Below are positions 16,927 to 25,680 of a stretch of DNA of 64,000 nt, piece by piece. The DNA is from CAXBMB01 sp052078155. Lineage in GTDB: Bacteria; Pseudomonadota; Alphaproteobacteria; Kiloniellales; DSM-21159. The notes below the pieces were generated by a model that worked only from the letters and a program-made list of their open reading frames with translations, ran no database searches and was not told the DNA's origin. The stretch spans positions 2,170,001-2,234,000 of the forward strand of contig JBQJBP010000001.1 in NCBI GenBank assembly GCA_052078155.1, written 5' to 3'. Positions within the stretch are counted from its first letter, which is position 1. Every line of letters starts with the position of its first letter. The position numbers and the translations under genes are program-made.

Positions 16927-17868
16927 ATGACAGACAACACTTCTCCCATTGTCGCTCTTGTTTCTTATGAGGGCGTTCAGGAATCTGCCGTGCTGGGGCT
17001 GAAGGATCTTTTCACCCTGGCCAACTCCTCAGCACAGCCAAAGGGTGCGCAGGCCATATCCCTGCGGGATGTGACGCCAGCTGAGATTGCTGTCTGGAAA
17101 GACGAGCGGCTGGACGCAATCATTTTGCCGCCCAACATAAGCAACGCCCGGGGAGAGAAAGATACTTACCTGCATAACTGGTTAAAAGAACAACATGCCC
17201 GGGGCAGTCTGCTCTGCTCCGTCTGTGCCGGTGCGTTCTGGCTGGGCCACAGCGGGCTGCTGGACGGCCGACCGGCCACCACCCACTGGGCTCTGGCAGA
17301 AGAGTTTCAAAATCTCTTTCCGAAGGTTCAGGTCAATGCCGAGCTGCTCCTGATCGACGACCATGACCTGGTGACCGCCGGCGGCTTGATGGCCTGGCTG
17401 GATCTGGGGCTGTTCCTGGTCAACCGTTGGCTGGGACCGCAAGCCGTATCCGCCACGGCCCGCACCATGCTGATCGACCCCAATGGCCGCCAGCAAAAGA
17501 ACTACCGCAGCTTTCAGCCTCCGCTGACCCACGGCGACAGGACCATCCTGGCCCTTCAGCACTGGCTGGAAAGTCATGCCGAAGAAGAGATTACGGTGAC
17601 GGCTCTGGCGGAGCGCAGCAACCTCTCTGACCGGACATTCCTGCGGCGTTTCAAGGCGGCAACGGGCTACAGCCCCAACAGCTACCTTCAAAACCTGCGG
17701 GTGGAAAAGGCCCGGGGCCTGCTGGAGCGGACGCGCATTCCGGTCAGTGAAATCGGCTGGAAAGTAGGGTATCAGGACGCGTCCGCGTTCAGCCGGGTGT
17801 TCCGAAACTCAACAGGCCTGACAGCGGGCGAGTACAGAAACCGCTTTGGTCTGCTCGCCCGCGTCTAG
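16927..17868 (+). CDS. GlxA-family AraC regulator with DJ-1/PfpI domain
   Basis: A 313-residue regulator from the ATG at 16927; a GTG at 16906 would add seven residues. Residues about 5-180 form a DJ-1/PfpI (class I glutamine amidotransferase-like) domain with the nucleophile-elbow cysteine in CSVCAGAFWLG. The C-terminal 100 residues hold two AraC helix-turn-helices (SNLSDRTFLRRFKAATG and GYQDASAFSRVFR). Family members include ArgR, CdhR and GbdR, which respond to arginine, carnitine or betaine. The 123-base divergent region shared with the cysteine hydrolase marks that gene as the likely target. Confidence 0.92.
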   Translation: MTDNTSPIVALVSYEGVQESAVLGLKDLFTLANSSAQPKGAQAISLRDVTPAEIAVWKDERLDAIILPPNISNARGEKDTYLHNWLKEQHARGSLLCSVCAGAFWLGHSGLLDGRPATTHWALAEEFQNLFPKVQVNAELLLIDDHDLVTAGGLMAWLDLGLFLVNRWLGPQAVSATARTMLIDPNGRQQKNYRSFQPPLTHGDRTILALQHWLESHAEEEITVTALAERSNLSDRTFLRRFKAATGYSPNSYLQNLRVEKARGLLERTRIPVSEIGWKVGYQDASAFSRVFRNSTGLTAGEYRNRFGLLARV

Positions 17869-17951
17869 AGTCTTTTTGTGAGGCGCTCTAACCCCTTTAT
17901 GGCGTCAGGATCGGTTCCTTAAGTCGGGCGGCCCGCCCGAAGCCGTCCCGT

Positions 17952-19025
17952 TCAGTCCATCTGATAGCCGGGTGTGGACTTGGACAGGGCTGTTTCTTCC
18001 TCATCCATATCCTCGCCAATTGACTCGAAGAGGGGGGTGGTCATGTAGCGTTCCCCCGTATCAGGCAACATGCAGAGGATCACAGATCCCGGAGCAGCCT
18101 GTTCGGCCAGCTGCATGGCGATGGCAAAGGTGGCCCCGCCGGAGATCCCCGTCAGAATGCCTTCCTCGGCAGCCAGACGCTGGGCCCACTTCACCCCTTC
18201 GGGACCGGGCACCGGAATCAGGTCGTCATAGCCATTGTTGTCGATGGCTTCCTGCAGAACTTTTGGGATGAAATCCGGTGTCCAGCCCTGAATGGGATGG
18301 GGTTCAAACGCACTGTGGCCGACGGCCGGAGCCCCGGAGGCCGTGCGCTCTTGTCCTTCACCGCTGCCAACCAACTGCGCATTGGCGGGCTCAGACAGCA
18401 CAATCCTGGTCTCCGGCCGCTCTTTACGCAGCACACGGGAAACACCGGTTAGCGTGCCGCCTGTGCCATAACCCGACACGAAGTAATCCAGCCGGTCCCC
18501 TTCGAAATCAGCCATGATTTCTCTGGCGGTGGTGCTTTCATGAATGTCAGCGTTGGCATTGGTCTCGAACTGGGACGCCAGAAACCAGCCGTTGGCTTCG
18601 GCCAGTTCCACGGCCTTCTGGTACATGCCAAAGCCTTTCTGCGCCCGGGGCGTCAAGACCACCTTCGCGCCCAGCATGCGCATCAGCTTGCGCCGCTCGA
18701 TCGAGAAACTGTCGGCCATGGTGACCACCAGAGGGTAGCCCTTTTGCGCGCAGACCATGGCCAGGCCAATGCCCGTGTTGCCACTGGTGGCTTCCACCAC
18801 GGTCTGGCCCGGTTTCAGGCTGCCATTGCGCTCTGCCGCTTCGATGATGTTGACCGCCAGACGGTCCTTAACCGATGCGCCAGGGTTGAAGGCTTCCGCC
18901 TTAACGTAGAGGCGCACGCCATCCGGCCCCAGATTGTTCACGCGGATGGTTGGGGTATCGCCGATGGTGTCCAGCACGGAGTCAAATAAACGCCCCCGCC
19001 CCTGAGTGGATCTGATGCCTGACAT
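17952..19025 (-). CDS. cysK: Cysteine synthase A (O-acetylserine sulfhydrylase)
   Basis: A 357-residue fold-type II PLP enzyme that makes cysteine from O-acetylserine and sulfide. PLP lysine Lys53 lies in PGASVKDRLA, with substrate loop SGNTGIGLA and phosphate loop GTGGTLTG. It is about 40 residues longer than the E. coli enzyme, with an insertion around residues 225-245 (GEGQERTASGAPAVG) and an acidic tail of about 25 residues after the conserved MLPDTGERY. A GGAGA ribosome site precedes the ATG. The long form is common in alphaproteobacteria; cystathionine beta-synthase-like use is an alternative. It stands alone, with no cysE beside it. Confidence 0.88.
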   Translation of the reverse strand: MSGIRSTQGRGRLFDSVLDTIGDTPTIRVNNLGPDGVRLYVKAEAFNPGASVKDRLAVNIIEAAERNGSLKPGQTVVEATSGNTGIGLAMVCAQKGYPLVVTMADSFSIERRKLMRMLGAKVVLTPRAQKGFGMYQKAVELAEANGWFLASQFETNANADIHESTTAREIMADFEGDRLDYFVSGYGTGGTLTGVSRVLRKERPETRIVLSEPANAQLVGSGEGQERTASGAPAVGHSAFEPHPIQGWTPDFIPKVLQEAIDNNGYDDLIPVPGPEGVKWAQRLAAEEGILTGISGGATFAIAMQLAEQAAPGSVILCMLPDTGERYMTTPLFESIGEDMDEEETALSKSTPGYQMD

Positions 19026-19262
19026 GATTTTCTCCGCTGTCGAAATGTTGAAGTGGATTAACTGGATGTATGAATGTCGGGGTCAAAAAGCCAGTCGCTT
19101 TGAAGCAACAATCTTTGGACAAGAGACAGCTTGCACCTGTGGCGATTCAAATCAGAAACCGGAACCAGCAACGAACCTCCCCAAAACCGCGTCATGCAAC
19201 CTGGCAACGCGGGAGCGATCTTTTGTGCCCGCAGGCGGTCCACTGCCAAAGCACCAGAGCTG

Positions 19263-21569
19263 TTAGGTTATCAGCGGACGGCGCAGGGTCAGGCAGGTGA
19301 TGTCATCAAACTGTTCCGTGCCTACAGCAAAATCGTCAACAGCCTGCACCACCGACAGCGTGATATCCTCAACGGTTCGAAGGCTGAGGTGATCTGGCCC
19401 TTCCATCAGAGCTGACAAGCGGGCCTCCAACCGAGGCTCCCCGAACTCTTCCTTGGCGGCAGAAAAGGCCTCGGTGATGCCATCGGTGAAGAGGAACAAC
19501 TGGTCGCCGGGATTAAGCTGCAGCTCCCCTTCCTCAAAATCCGCTTCATCGAAAACCCCCAGAGCCATGCCATCGGTCTGAGGCAGCGCCTCCAACTTGC
19601 CATCACAACGCAACAGGTAAGGGGGGTTATGGCCCCCGTTGGCATAGGTTACCCGCCCGCTGGCGCGATCAAGAATGCCATAGAACAGGGTGACGAACAT
19701 CAGCGCCTTGTTTTCCTGCTCCAGGAGTTTGTTGACCCTGGCCAGGCTTTCCGCCGGCGGTGCTCCGTTGCTGGCTGTGGCTTTCATCAGGGTACGGGCC
19801 AGCACCATGAAAATGGCCGCGGGCATCCCCTTGCCTGAGACATCCGCCATGACAAAACCCATCCGGCGGTCATCAATGGGGAAGTAGTCGTAAAAGTCTC
19901 CGCCCATTTCTTTGGCCGGGCGGTTGTAGGCAAAAAGCTGAAGGTCCGGCTGGTCAGGCAGTGGCTCCGGCAGGATGGAGGCTTGCATGTCAGCGGCGGT
20001 TTCCAGTTCCTGACGCAGCGACACAGCCTTTGAGTTTTCCTCGAAAACCTGTGTGACTGTCTCAAAGAAGGGGCGCCAGCCGTCCGGAATTTCGGTGCGT
20101 TTTTTGGTTTGCCGCCCCTCAGACCGGGCCTCCGCACGCCCTCCCCGGCGCAGATGTTCCACCAGGGCGTAGGTCGGATCGATGAACTCCCGCCGGGTCA
20201 GTTTGTTGGCGATCACCAGCAACAAGGTCAAAGCACCCAGCAACGCGCCCACCAACAAGGCCGTCTCCAGAAACAAGGGGGCCCGAATGGCATCCAGACT
20301 GCCCACAAACACCACGGACCAGGGCGCAAAGGTCAGGCCCTGAAAAAAGTAGACATAGCCATCATCCAGACTGGTGATCATTTCGCCGGTCGGCAGTTCC
20401 CGCCGGGCCGAGATGACTTCACGCTGGCGATCGGTCAGGAAGGCGGCGTTTTCCAGAGTGACCACCTCATGATAATCCACATGAGGCACGGCACGTCCGG
20501 TCACCGTCTGGGCCTCTCCGGGAAGCCCCAGAACATGATTCTCCGGACTGAGAGCGAAGGTCAGCCCCCCTTCCACATAGAAGTTCCGGTGCACCCGGTT
20601 GAGATCCACCGGGCTGAAGCCAGCCAGCACAACCCCCATGAACCCCTCAGGTCCTGTCACCGGTGCCAGGAAGCGAATGGACAAAACCTCGTCATGCCCG
20701 CCGGACAACGACTGGGCCGTCGACACGACAATGGATCCGGTGGGATTGCGTCTGGGACCGGCGCGCGTCAGCACATCTTCGATCTGGATCTGCAAATCTC
20801 TGGCCCGGTTGGCAAAATCACCTTTCCAGCTGGCAACCAACCCTCCTTTGCTGACAAAAGCCAGATTGGCCAGCCCGGGGGCCACCCGCCCCAACGCAAA
20901 GGCATCCAGCTGCAGATCCTCCAGGCGGCCCTGCTCATTGTTCCAGAGATCAGGCCAGTCGGGTCCGGATATGCGCTGCGGGAACCCGACACCTCGTGCT
21001 GCCCCGCCTGGCTGGCGGGCGGTCCGATATCCCTGTTCCATCAGGTCAGACGGCCATTGGGCGGGCAGAGTGATCTGTGGGGTATCAGGGAGTTGCTGCT
21101 GGGTCCCTTCCTGACCTGTCGCGGCAGAGCGATCTTTGTCCTGGTTGCCGGCCTGATCTGACAAAAGGTCCTGCTGTTCCAGCTGCACCGCTAGGGATCG
21201 GGCCACAGCCGCGGCAGCGTCTCCACCGATTTTGGCCAGCACATCCACCACAAGAACGTGCTCTTTCAGACGTTCCTGAACCAGCTCGACTTCCGCTTCC
21301 TGACGGGCTGACAAAACCGCCCAGAAGACCACAAGTGACACCGCCACCAGCCCCAGATAGGCACTGAGCATGATCAGGCGATAGCGTCCGAAAAAGGCGC
21401 GGGTCTGGCTTCCGGCTTTTCGTTTGCCCGCGCCAGCGGCTGTTTCGGACGTCGGCGCAGCCGGGGTCTGTGGGCTGCGTTCAGAACCGTCAGTTGATGA
21501 GGTCAATGCCGTGTCCCATGCTTCGGACCATGCGGCCGTCGTAGTCGTAAATGAAAGTCGCCGCTTCAA
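19263..21569 (-). CDS. Membrane-bound SpoIIE/PP2C serine phosphatase with periplasmic sensor domain
   Basis: Up to 768 residues. The first clear membrane helix is near 65-85, a periplasmic domain of about 300 residues follows, a second helix lies near 425-450, then a linker and a C-terminal PP2C-type (RsbU/SpoIIE) phosphatase. Metal-binding motifs GGDFYDYF and DVSGKGMPA are intact, as is the TDGITEAF region. Such enzymes dephosphorylate STAS anti-anti-sigma proteins in partner-switching. The frame opens with a TTG at 21569, overlapping the preceding gene by 80 bases, and no good ribosome site is seen; an ATG at 21371 sits inside the first helix. The true start is therefore uncertain. No anti-sigma kinase or STAS partner gene lies next to it. 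Confidence 0.85.
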   Translation of the reverse strand: MKRRLSFTTTTAAWSEAWDTALTSSTDGSERSPQTPAAPTSETAAGAGKRKAGSQTRAFFGRYRLIMLSAYLGLVAVSLVVFWAVLSARQEAEVELVQERLKEHVLVVDVLAKIGGDAAAAVARSLAVQLEQQDLLSDQAGNQDKDRSAATGQEGTQQQLPDTPQITLPAQWPSDLMEQGYRTARQPGGAARGVGFPQRISGPDWPDLWNNEQGRLEDLQLDAFALGRVAPGLANLAFVSKGGLVASWKGDFANRARDLQIQIEDVLTRAGPRRNPTGSIVVSTAQSLSGGHDEVLSIRFLAPVTGPEGFMGVVLAGFSPVDLNRVHRNFYVEGGLTFALSPENHVLGLPGEAQTVTGRAVPHVDYHEVVTLENAAFLTDRQREVISARRELPTGEMITSLDDGYVYFFQGLTFAPWSVVFVGSLDAIRAPLFLETALLVGALLGALTLLLVIANKLTRREFIDPTYALVEHLRRGGRAEARSEGRQTKKRTEIPDGWRPFFETVTQVFEENSKAVSLRQELETAADMQASILPEPLPDQPDLQLFAYNRPAKEMGGDFYDYFPIDDRRMGFVMADVSGKGMPAAIFMVLARTLMKATASNGAPPAESLARVNKLLEQENKALMFVTLFYGILDRASGRVTYANGGHNPPYLLRCDGKLEALPQTDGMALGVFDEADFEEGELQLNPGDQLFLFTDGITEAFSAAKEEFGEPRLEARLSALMEGPDHLSLRTVEDITLSVVQAVDDFAVGTEQFDDITCLTLRRPLIT

Positions 21570-22752
21570 AGAAGGAGAAAGGCACGGTCATGCCATAGTT
21601 GCGGGTCTTCATGAAATTGATGGCAATGTCCGGGGGACTGACCACACCAACCGGCAGGTCACCGACATCCACTTCCCCGGAGAGCACCTGCATGGCGTAG
21701 ACCGCAGACATGTATGAACCGCTGGACTGATTGATCCCAATTGAAATTGCCGCCGACATGCGCCCAGGCCGGACCACATCCGGCAAGGCCGCGAGGACGG
21801 GAACACCGCCTGACAGATCGTCAATAAGACCGATGTTGCGATAGACCGAGGTTGACCCAGTTACCCAGAAGATCGAGTGCTTCAGATCCGGGTCCAGTTC
21901 CTTGATCTTGGCCACGGCCTCCGGCATGCCTTTGGTCAGGTCCTCCAGCACCGTTTTTTTGTTCCGGACAGCCACCTCGCCCACGGTCAGATTGTACTGC
22001 GGCGCAACGGCTTTCAACGGCAACACCTGGGTTTGCACCGCACTGGTGTTGCTTTGCGCATAGAGCACCCAGATGTTCTTCAGCTCCGGCAGCAGCCGGA
22101 AGAGATAGATCATCTGGGATTCAATGGGCACATTGATGGAGGTATAGGCAATGTTGGTGCCGCTGCCCTGTTCATAGTCCGGCATCTGACCCAGCTGCAC
22201 CGGATCCTTGGATGCACTGGTCACCACCGGCAGTTTTCCGCCCTTGTAATTTTCATGCAGGAAGGCAGTTGAAACGGAACCGATCGACAGGATGAGATCC
22301 ACCTCCTGCTCTTCTGCCCAGCGGATGGACTCAAAGGCCACTTCCGGAATCTGGTCAAAAAACCAGATATCGAACTGAGCCGGCATCCCCCGCTCCTGAA
22401 AGGCAAAAAGGGTGGTGTTGAGCGTGGTGGAGTAGGCAATGCGGCTCTTCTTGGGCAGCAGCAACATCAGGTGCTTGCGGCTGCCGTCTTCGGCTGTTGC
22501 AACAGAGGTCACCCGGTGACGGGCACTGTCCCCGTCGGCGTTCATCTCAAAGGTATAGTAAGCTTCCAGAGAGGTGTCGTAGTCCACCCAGTCAAAGACC
22601 GGGCGGGGCTGATAGAGGTCCTGGCTTTGCGCCCGGGCCTGACCGTGACCAGCGCCCACCGGAACCGCCAGAACCAAAGCCACCAACAGCCAAAGAAAGA
22701 GCGAGAGCCGAAGCACCCTGTTTCCCTGCCTGTTCATTTTCCCAAAAGCCAT
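21490..22752 (-). CDS. Periplasmic ABC-type substrate-binding protein homologue
   Basis: A 420-residue exported protein. From the ATG at 22752 (AAGGG ribosome site seven bases upstream) the N-terminus has a positively charged start, a hydrophobic helix and a cleavage-like GQARAQS near residue 43. The body resembles the ABC_sub_bind/TrpX group of periplasmic binding proteins (LILSIGSVSTAF, PVVTSASKDPVQLG). No ABC permease or ATPase gene accompanies it. Instead it lies between a sensor-MFS gene and a membrane PP2C phosphatase and overlaps the latter, so it probably serves as a periplasmic ligand sensor. Starts at 22779 and 22737 are also possible. Confidence 0.82.
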   Translation of the reverse strand: MAFGKMNRQGNRVLRLSLFLWLLVALVLAVPVGAGHGQARAQSQDLYQPRPVFDWVDYDTSLEAYYTFEMNADGDSARHRVTSVATAEDGSRKHLMLLLPKKSRIAYSTTLNTTLFAFQERGMPAQFDIWFFDQIPEVAFESIRWAEEQEVDLILSIGSVSTAFLHENYKGGKLPVVTSASKDPVQLGQMPDYEQGSGTNIAYTSINVPIESQMIYLFRLLPELKNIWVLYAQSNTSAVQTQVLPLKAVAPQYNLTVGEVAVRNKKTVLEDLTKGMPEAVAKIKELDPDLKHSIFWVTGSTSVYRNIGLIDDLSGGVPVLAALPDVVRPGRMSAAISIGINQSSGSYMSAVYAMQVLSGEVDVGDLPVGVVSPPDIAINFMKTRNYGMTVPFSFFEAATFIYDYDGRMVRSMGHGIDLIN

Positions 22753-22911
22753 TCCGTTACCCTTACCGTCTTTCTTCAAACACCCCGGCTCCAGCGTCCC
22801 AGTTCAAGCGCTCCAGTTCACGCGTCCCGGTGGTGGCCCGAATACCATTCTAACCAGCCGGGTAAAAAGAAGCTATCGGGCAGCTCCCATTTCACCGACC
22901 TTCAGTTTCCT

Positions 22912-22996
22912 TAGAGTCAAATCGGTTTAAGCAGAACCACCTGGTGATAACGATGAATGCGCGAAGCACTTCTGTCCAAAACCGATCATTCTCTGG
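22912..22996. repeat. Dispersed palindromic repeat, copy 1 (A-left, B-right)
   Basis: Begins TTAGAGTCAAATCGGTTTAA and ends CCAAAACCGATCATTCTCTG, with an internal small hairpin. It combines the left edge of the A type and the right edge of the B type found elsewhere. It lies between the binding-protein gene and the sensor-MFS gene. Confidence 0.7.
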
Positions 22997-23021
22997 CAGT
23001 GACCTGCCCTCTGTTTCCCCA

Positions 23022-25475
23022 TCATTCTGACTTTTTCTGGCCGTCCATTGCTTTATCAGGCCGTTCCCCAAACAGAGAAAAGACCAACAACCCGGCCAGA
23101 GTCAGCCCGCAGATGGTCAGCAACCCCGCGAATGAACTGCTGCCCAGCTGCAAAAGGCGCGACACCCCAATGGGCCCGGCCACATGTCCCCCCCGCTCCA
23201 GAATGCGATAGGCCGACAAGGCCGTCTGCCCCCCATGCAGCTGCGCGGTTCTGCTGTGGGTCACCTGGGAGACCAGAGGGGCGGCCACCAGGCCCTGTCC
23301 GGCCCCCAGCAGCAGGACACTCAGCAACACCAGGGGCACCAGATAAGCGGACACCAGCAGTTCGCTTTCCATGAGCTGGAACGGATCCCCGCCCAGAGCT
23401 ACCGCAAAGAGGAAAACCCCCAGCGCCGACAAGCACCCCCCGAAGATCAGCATGGATCTGGGGTTGCGGCTGCGGTCGCTCCAGCGGGCAGCAAAGGGCG
23501 TCAGCAACAGTGTCGAAATGGCAAAGACCATCAAAAGCTGACCGATGTCGTTGCTGGAGAAACCAGCGCCCGACAACAACAACGGCAGGGCGAAGAAAAC
23601 CACACCGGTCAAGATGAACTTGGAGAGCAGCCCGACGGAAAAGAGCGTGACGAGCAATCCCCGGTCTTTGAATGTCAGGGCAAAAGCCTGGCTGGTGGAG
23701 ATGTCCGCCCCTTTGCGTTCGGGCGGCAGCGCATGCAGCACCAGCAGAGCCAGCAACAGGGTGGCAAGGCCGATGACAGCCGCCGAGGCGAAGACCACCT
23801 CCAGCGTTGTAAAGGTGGCCAGAAGGCCGCCAATGGCCGCACCGGCCAGCAGGCCCGCGTTATAGCCATAGATCTGCAAGGCAACAGCCTCTGTGCGGCG
23901 CCCGGCATGGGTCAGCCGCAAGGCATAGGCCTGCGCAGCCACCAGGAGGAAGGCCTGACCTGCCCCTGAAAGGGCCCGGGCGAACAGTAACAGATGGAAA
24001 TCTCTGGTTACGGCCAACAGCAACAGGCCCACAGTGGCCAGCCCCAGGCCGATCACAAAAAGCTCTTTCATCCTGCCTTTGCGGGCCAGAGAGCCTGCCG
24101 GAACCAGCGCCAGCGACAAGAGAATGAAGAACACCGTGAAAGGCCAGGATCCTGCTGCTGCGCCATAACCACTTTCCAAAGCCAGACTGGTGCTGTAGCG
24201 AGGCAGGAAAGAGATGGCGAGAGAATCGATGAAAACCCCCAGAAAGTAGGCCGCGCGAATGCGGGCCAACTGCCCGTGGCTGTCGCGGGAGGGGCTGGAG
24301 GCCACCTTCATTTTCAATCGGCTTGAAAGATCAGAAACCGATGGCGGCACGGAAAAACTCTGGCCGAGCGAGATCATGATAAAAGCCGCCACGCCACAGG
24401 CAATGAAGAGCACAGCGAAGTTTTTGGTGCTGTTCAGTGCGGCGGAAGCCAAAGCCCAGTAGGGCACGGCCAGAGCCACCTCCATGTCGGGCAGGTTCGA
24501 GGCCTCGCGGGTTCGCAAGGGCACCAGGGAAATGAAGTTGCCAGCTTCGGCTTCGTAGGCCCGGCCCACTTTGATCGGATCGCTGTGCAGCACCATCTGC
24601 TGATCAGAGACCAAAGCCACCCAGTTGATGTCTCCATTGGCGACCCGGTAGCTGTCAAAAAGAGCTGTCACGCCGCGCATGTCTCTGGGGTCCAGGCCCA
24701 TTTCAGTTGCCGCAGACAAACGCTCTGCCAGCGAATGGGACAGCCCATCGATGCGGCTTTCAATGCCGCTGGTAAAAAGCTTCAGAGTGATGACGATCAG
24801 GGCCAGGGCATACCCACAGAATGACAACCCGAACAGCCAGGTATCCCGTCTGCTTTCAGACGAACCGCCGCCCTTGCCCAGGAACATGGCCAGCAACAGC
24901 AGGGCAAGGGTGACAAAAGGAATGGCTATGACCAAAGGCCAGTAAGCCTGCCGCACAGGCTGGTCCAGCAGGCGACGTTCCAGCAGAACCTCCACCAGGA
25001 GGTCGCTGCCGTAGCGGGACGTCAGGAAGGAGGAGAGCCGGTAAAGGTCCCCTGAGCTGGCGACATCTGCTTTGGGACCATAGTCCAGGGAAACCGGCTG
25101 AAAATCTTCCGCCCGGATGTCGCCGGAAGAGATATCTTCGCTGCTGCCTTCCGCGTCGGTCCTGTCCTGAACGCCATAGCTCAGGATCACCTGCCCTGCT
25201 TCATTGTAGAGGTTCAGACGCAGCACCGCAGGTTCCGTAGCCAGGATGGTTCGGGCCTGATTCTCAAACCCGCTGAACTGAGACAGTGGCAGGCCGGTTT
25301 CGGAGAAAATCACCAACTGGTCGGTGACCACCTGAACCAGCGTCTCAGCCCGTTCCAGCCGCAACCCCAGATAAACCCGGGCTGAATCTCCCCAGGCGAC
25401 CAGCGTAAGGACGACCATACTGGCAGCGAACAGAATGGTGACAGGCAGGTGAGACAGAACTTTGGACAAGGACAT
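23022..25475 (-). CDS. MFS-type membrane protein with two N-terminal extracytoplasmic sensor-like loops
   Basis: An 817-residue protein from the ATG at 25475. A first membrane helix (about 14-32) is followed by about 145 extracytoplasmic residues, then helices near 185-205 and 220-240. A second extracytoplasmic segment of about 120 residues follows, with Cache-like features (SDQQMVLHSDPIKVGR), then another helix. From about residue 420 onward there are about 12 helices of the major facilitator fold, with the loop motif ARKGRMKE and a second ARWSDRSRN. Fusion of sensor-like domains to an MFS core is unusual and suggests a transporter turned receptor, or transport gated by a ligand. It is the first gene of a leftward set with the binding protein and PP2C phosphatase. 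The upstream edge carries a repeat fragment and no clear ribosome site. Confidence 0.8.
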   Translation of the reverse strand: MSLSKVLSHLPVTILFAASMVVLTLVAWGDSARVYLGLRLERAETLVQVVTDQLVIFSETGLPLSQFSGFENQARTILATEPAVLRLNLYNEAGQVILSYGVQDRTDAEGSSEDISSGDIRAEDFQPVSLDYGPKADVASSGDLYRLSSFLTSRYGSDLLVEVLLERRLLDQPVRQAYWPLVIAIPFVTLALLLLAMFLGKGGGSSESRRDTWLFGLSFCGYALALIVITLKLFTSGIESRIDGLSHSLAERLSAATEMGLDPRDMRGVTALFDSYRVANGDINWVALVSDQQMVLHSDPIKVGRAYEAEAGNFISLVPLRTREASNLPDMEVALAVPYWALASAALNSTKNFAVLFIACGVAAFIMISLGQSFSVPPSVSDLSSRLKMKVASSPSRDSHGQLARIRAAYFLGVFIDSLAISFLPRYSTSLALESGYGAAAGSWPFTVFFILLSLALVPAGSLARKGRMKELFVIGLGLATVGLLLLAVTRDFHLLLFARALSGAGQAFLLVAAQAYALRLTHAGRRTEAVALQIYGYNAGLLAGAAIGGLLATFTTLEVVFASAAVIGLATLLLALLVLHALPPERKGADISTSQAFALTFKDRGLLVTLFSVGLLSKFILTGVVFFALPLLLSGAGFSSNDIGQLLMVFAISTLLLTPFAARWSDRSRNPRSMLIFGGCLSALGVFLFAVALGGDPFQLMESELLVSAYLVPLVLLSVLLLGAGQGLVAAPLVSQVTHSRTAQLHGGQTALSAYRILERGGHVAGPIGVSRLLQLGSSSFAGLLTICGLTLAGLLVFSLFGERPDKAMDGQKKSE

Positions 25476-25561
25476 ACCGGTTTTTGAGGTCCTCACCTGT
25501 GACACGGCGAGGAGCTGTTCCAAAAATGCATCTGTTGAGATTACACAAAGACAAACAATAT

Positions 25562-25592
25562 CTAGAGGCAAATCGCTTTAAGTGGAATCATA
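25562..25592. repeat. Dispersed repeat fragment, copy 2
   Basis: CTAGAGGCAAATCGCTTTAA followed by GTGGAATCAT is a truncated end of the A-type repeat, lying between the divergent MFS and homocitrate-synthase-like genes. Confidence 0.6.
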
Positions 25593-25680
25593 ACCTTCAA
25601 CCTCTTATAGCGAGAGAGGCCAGCTTAGGAACTTTTCCTCAAGGTGGTCTGATTTTTGTGGACGACGCTTCAGGATCTTT

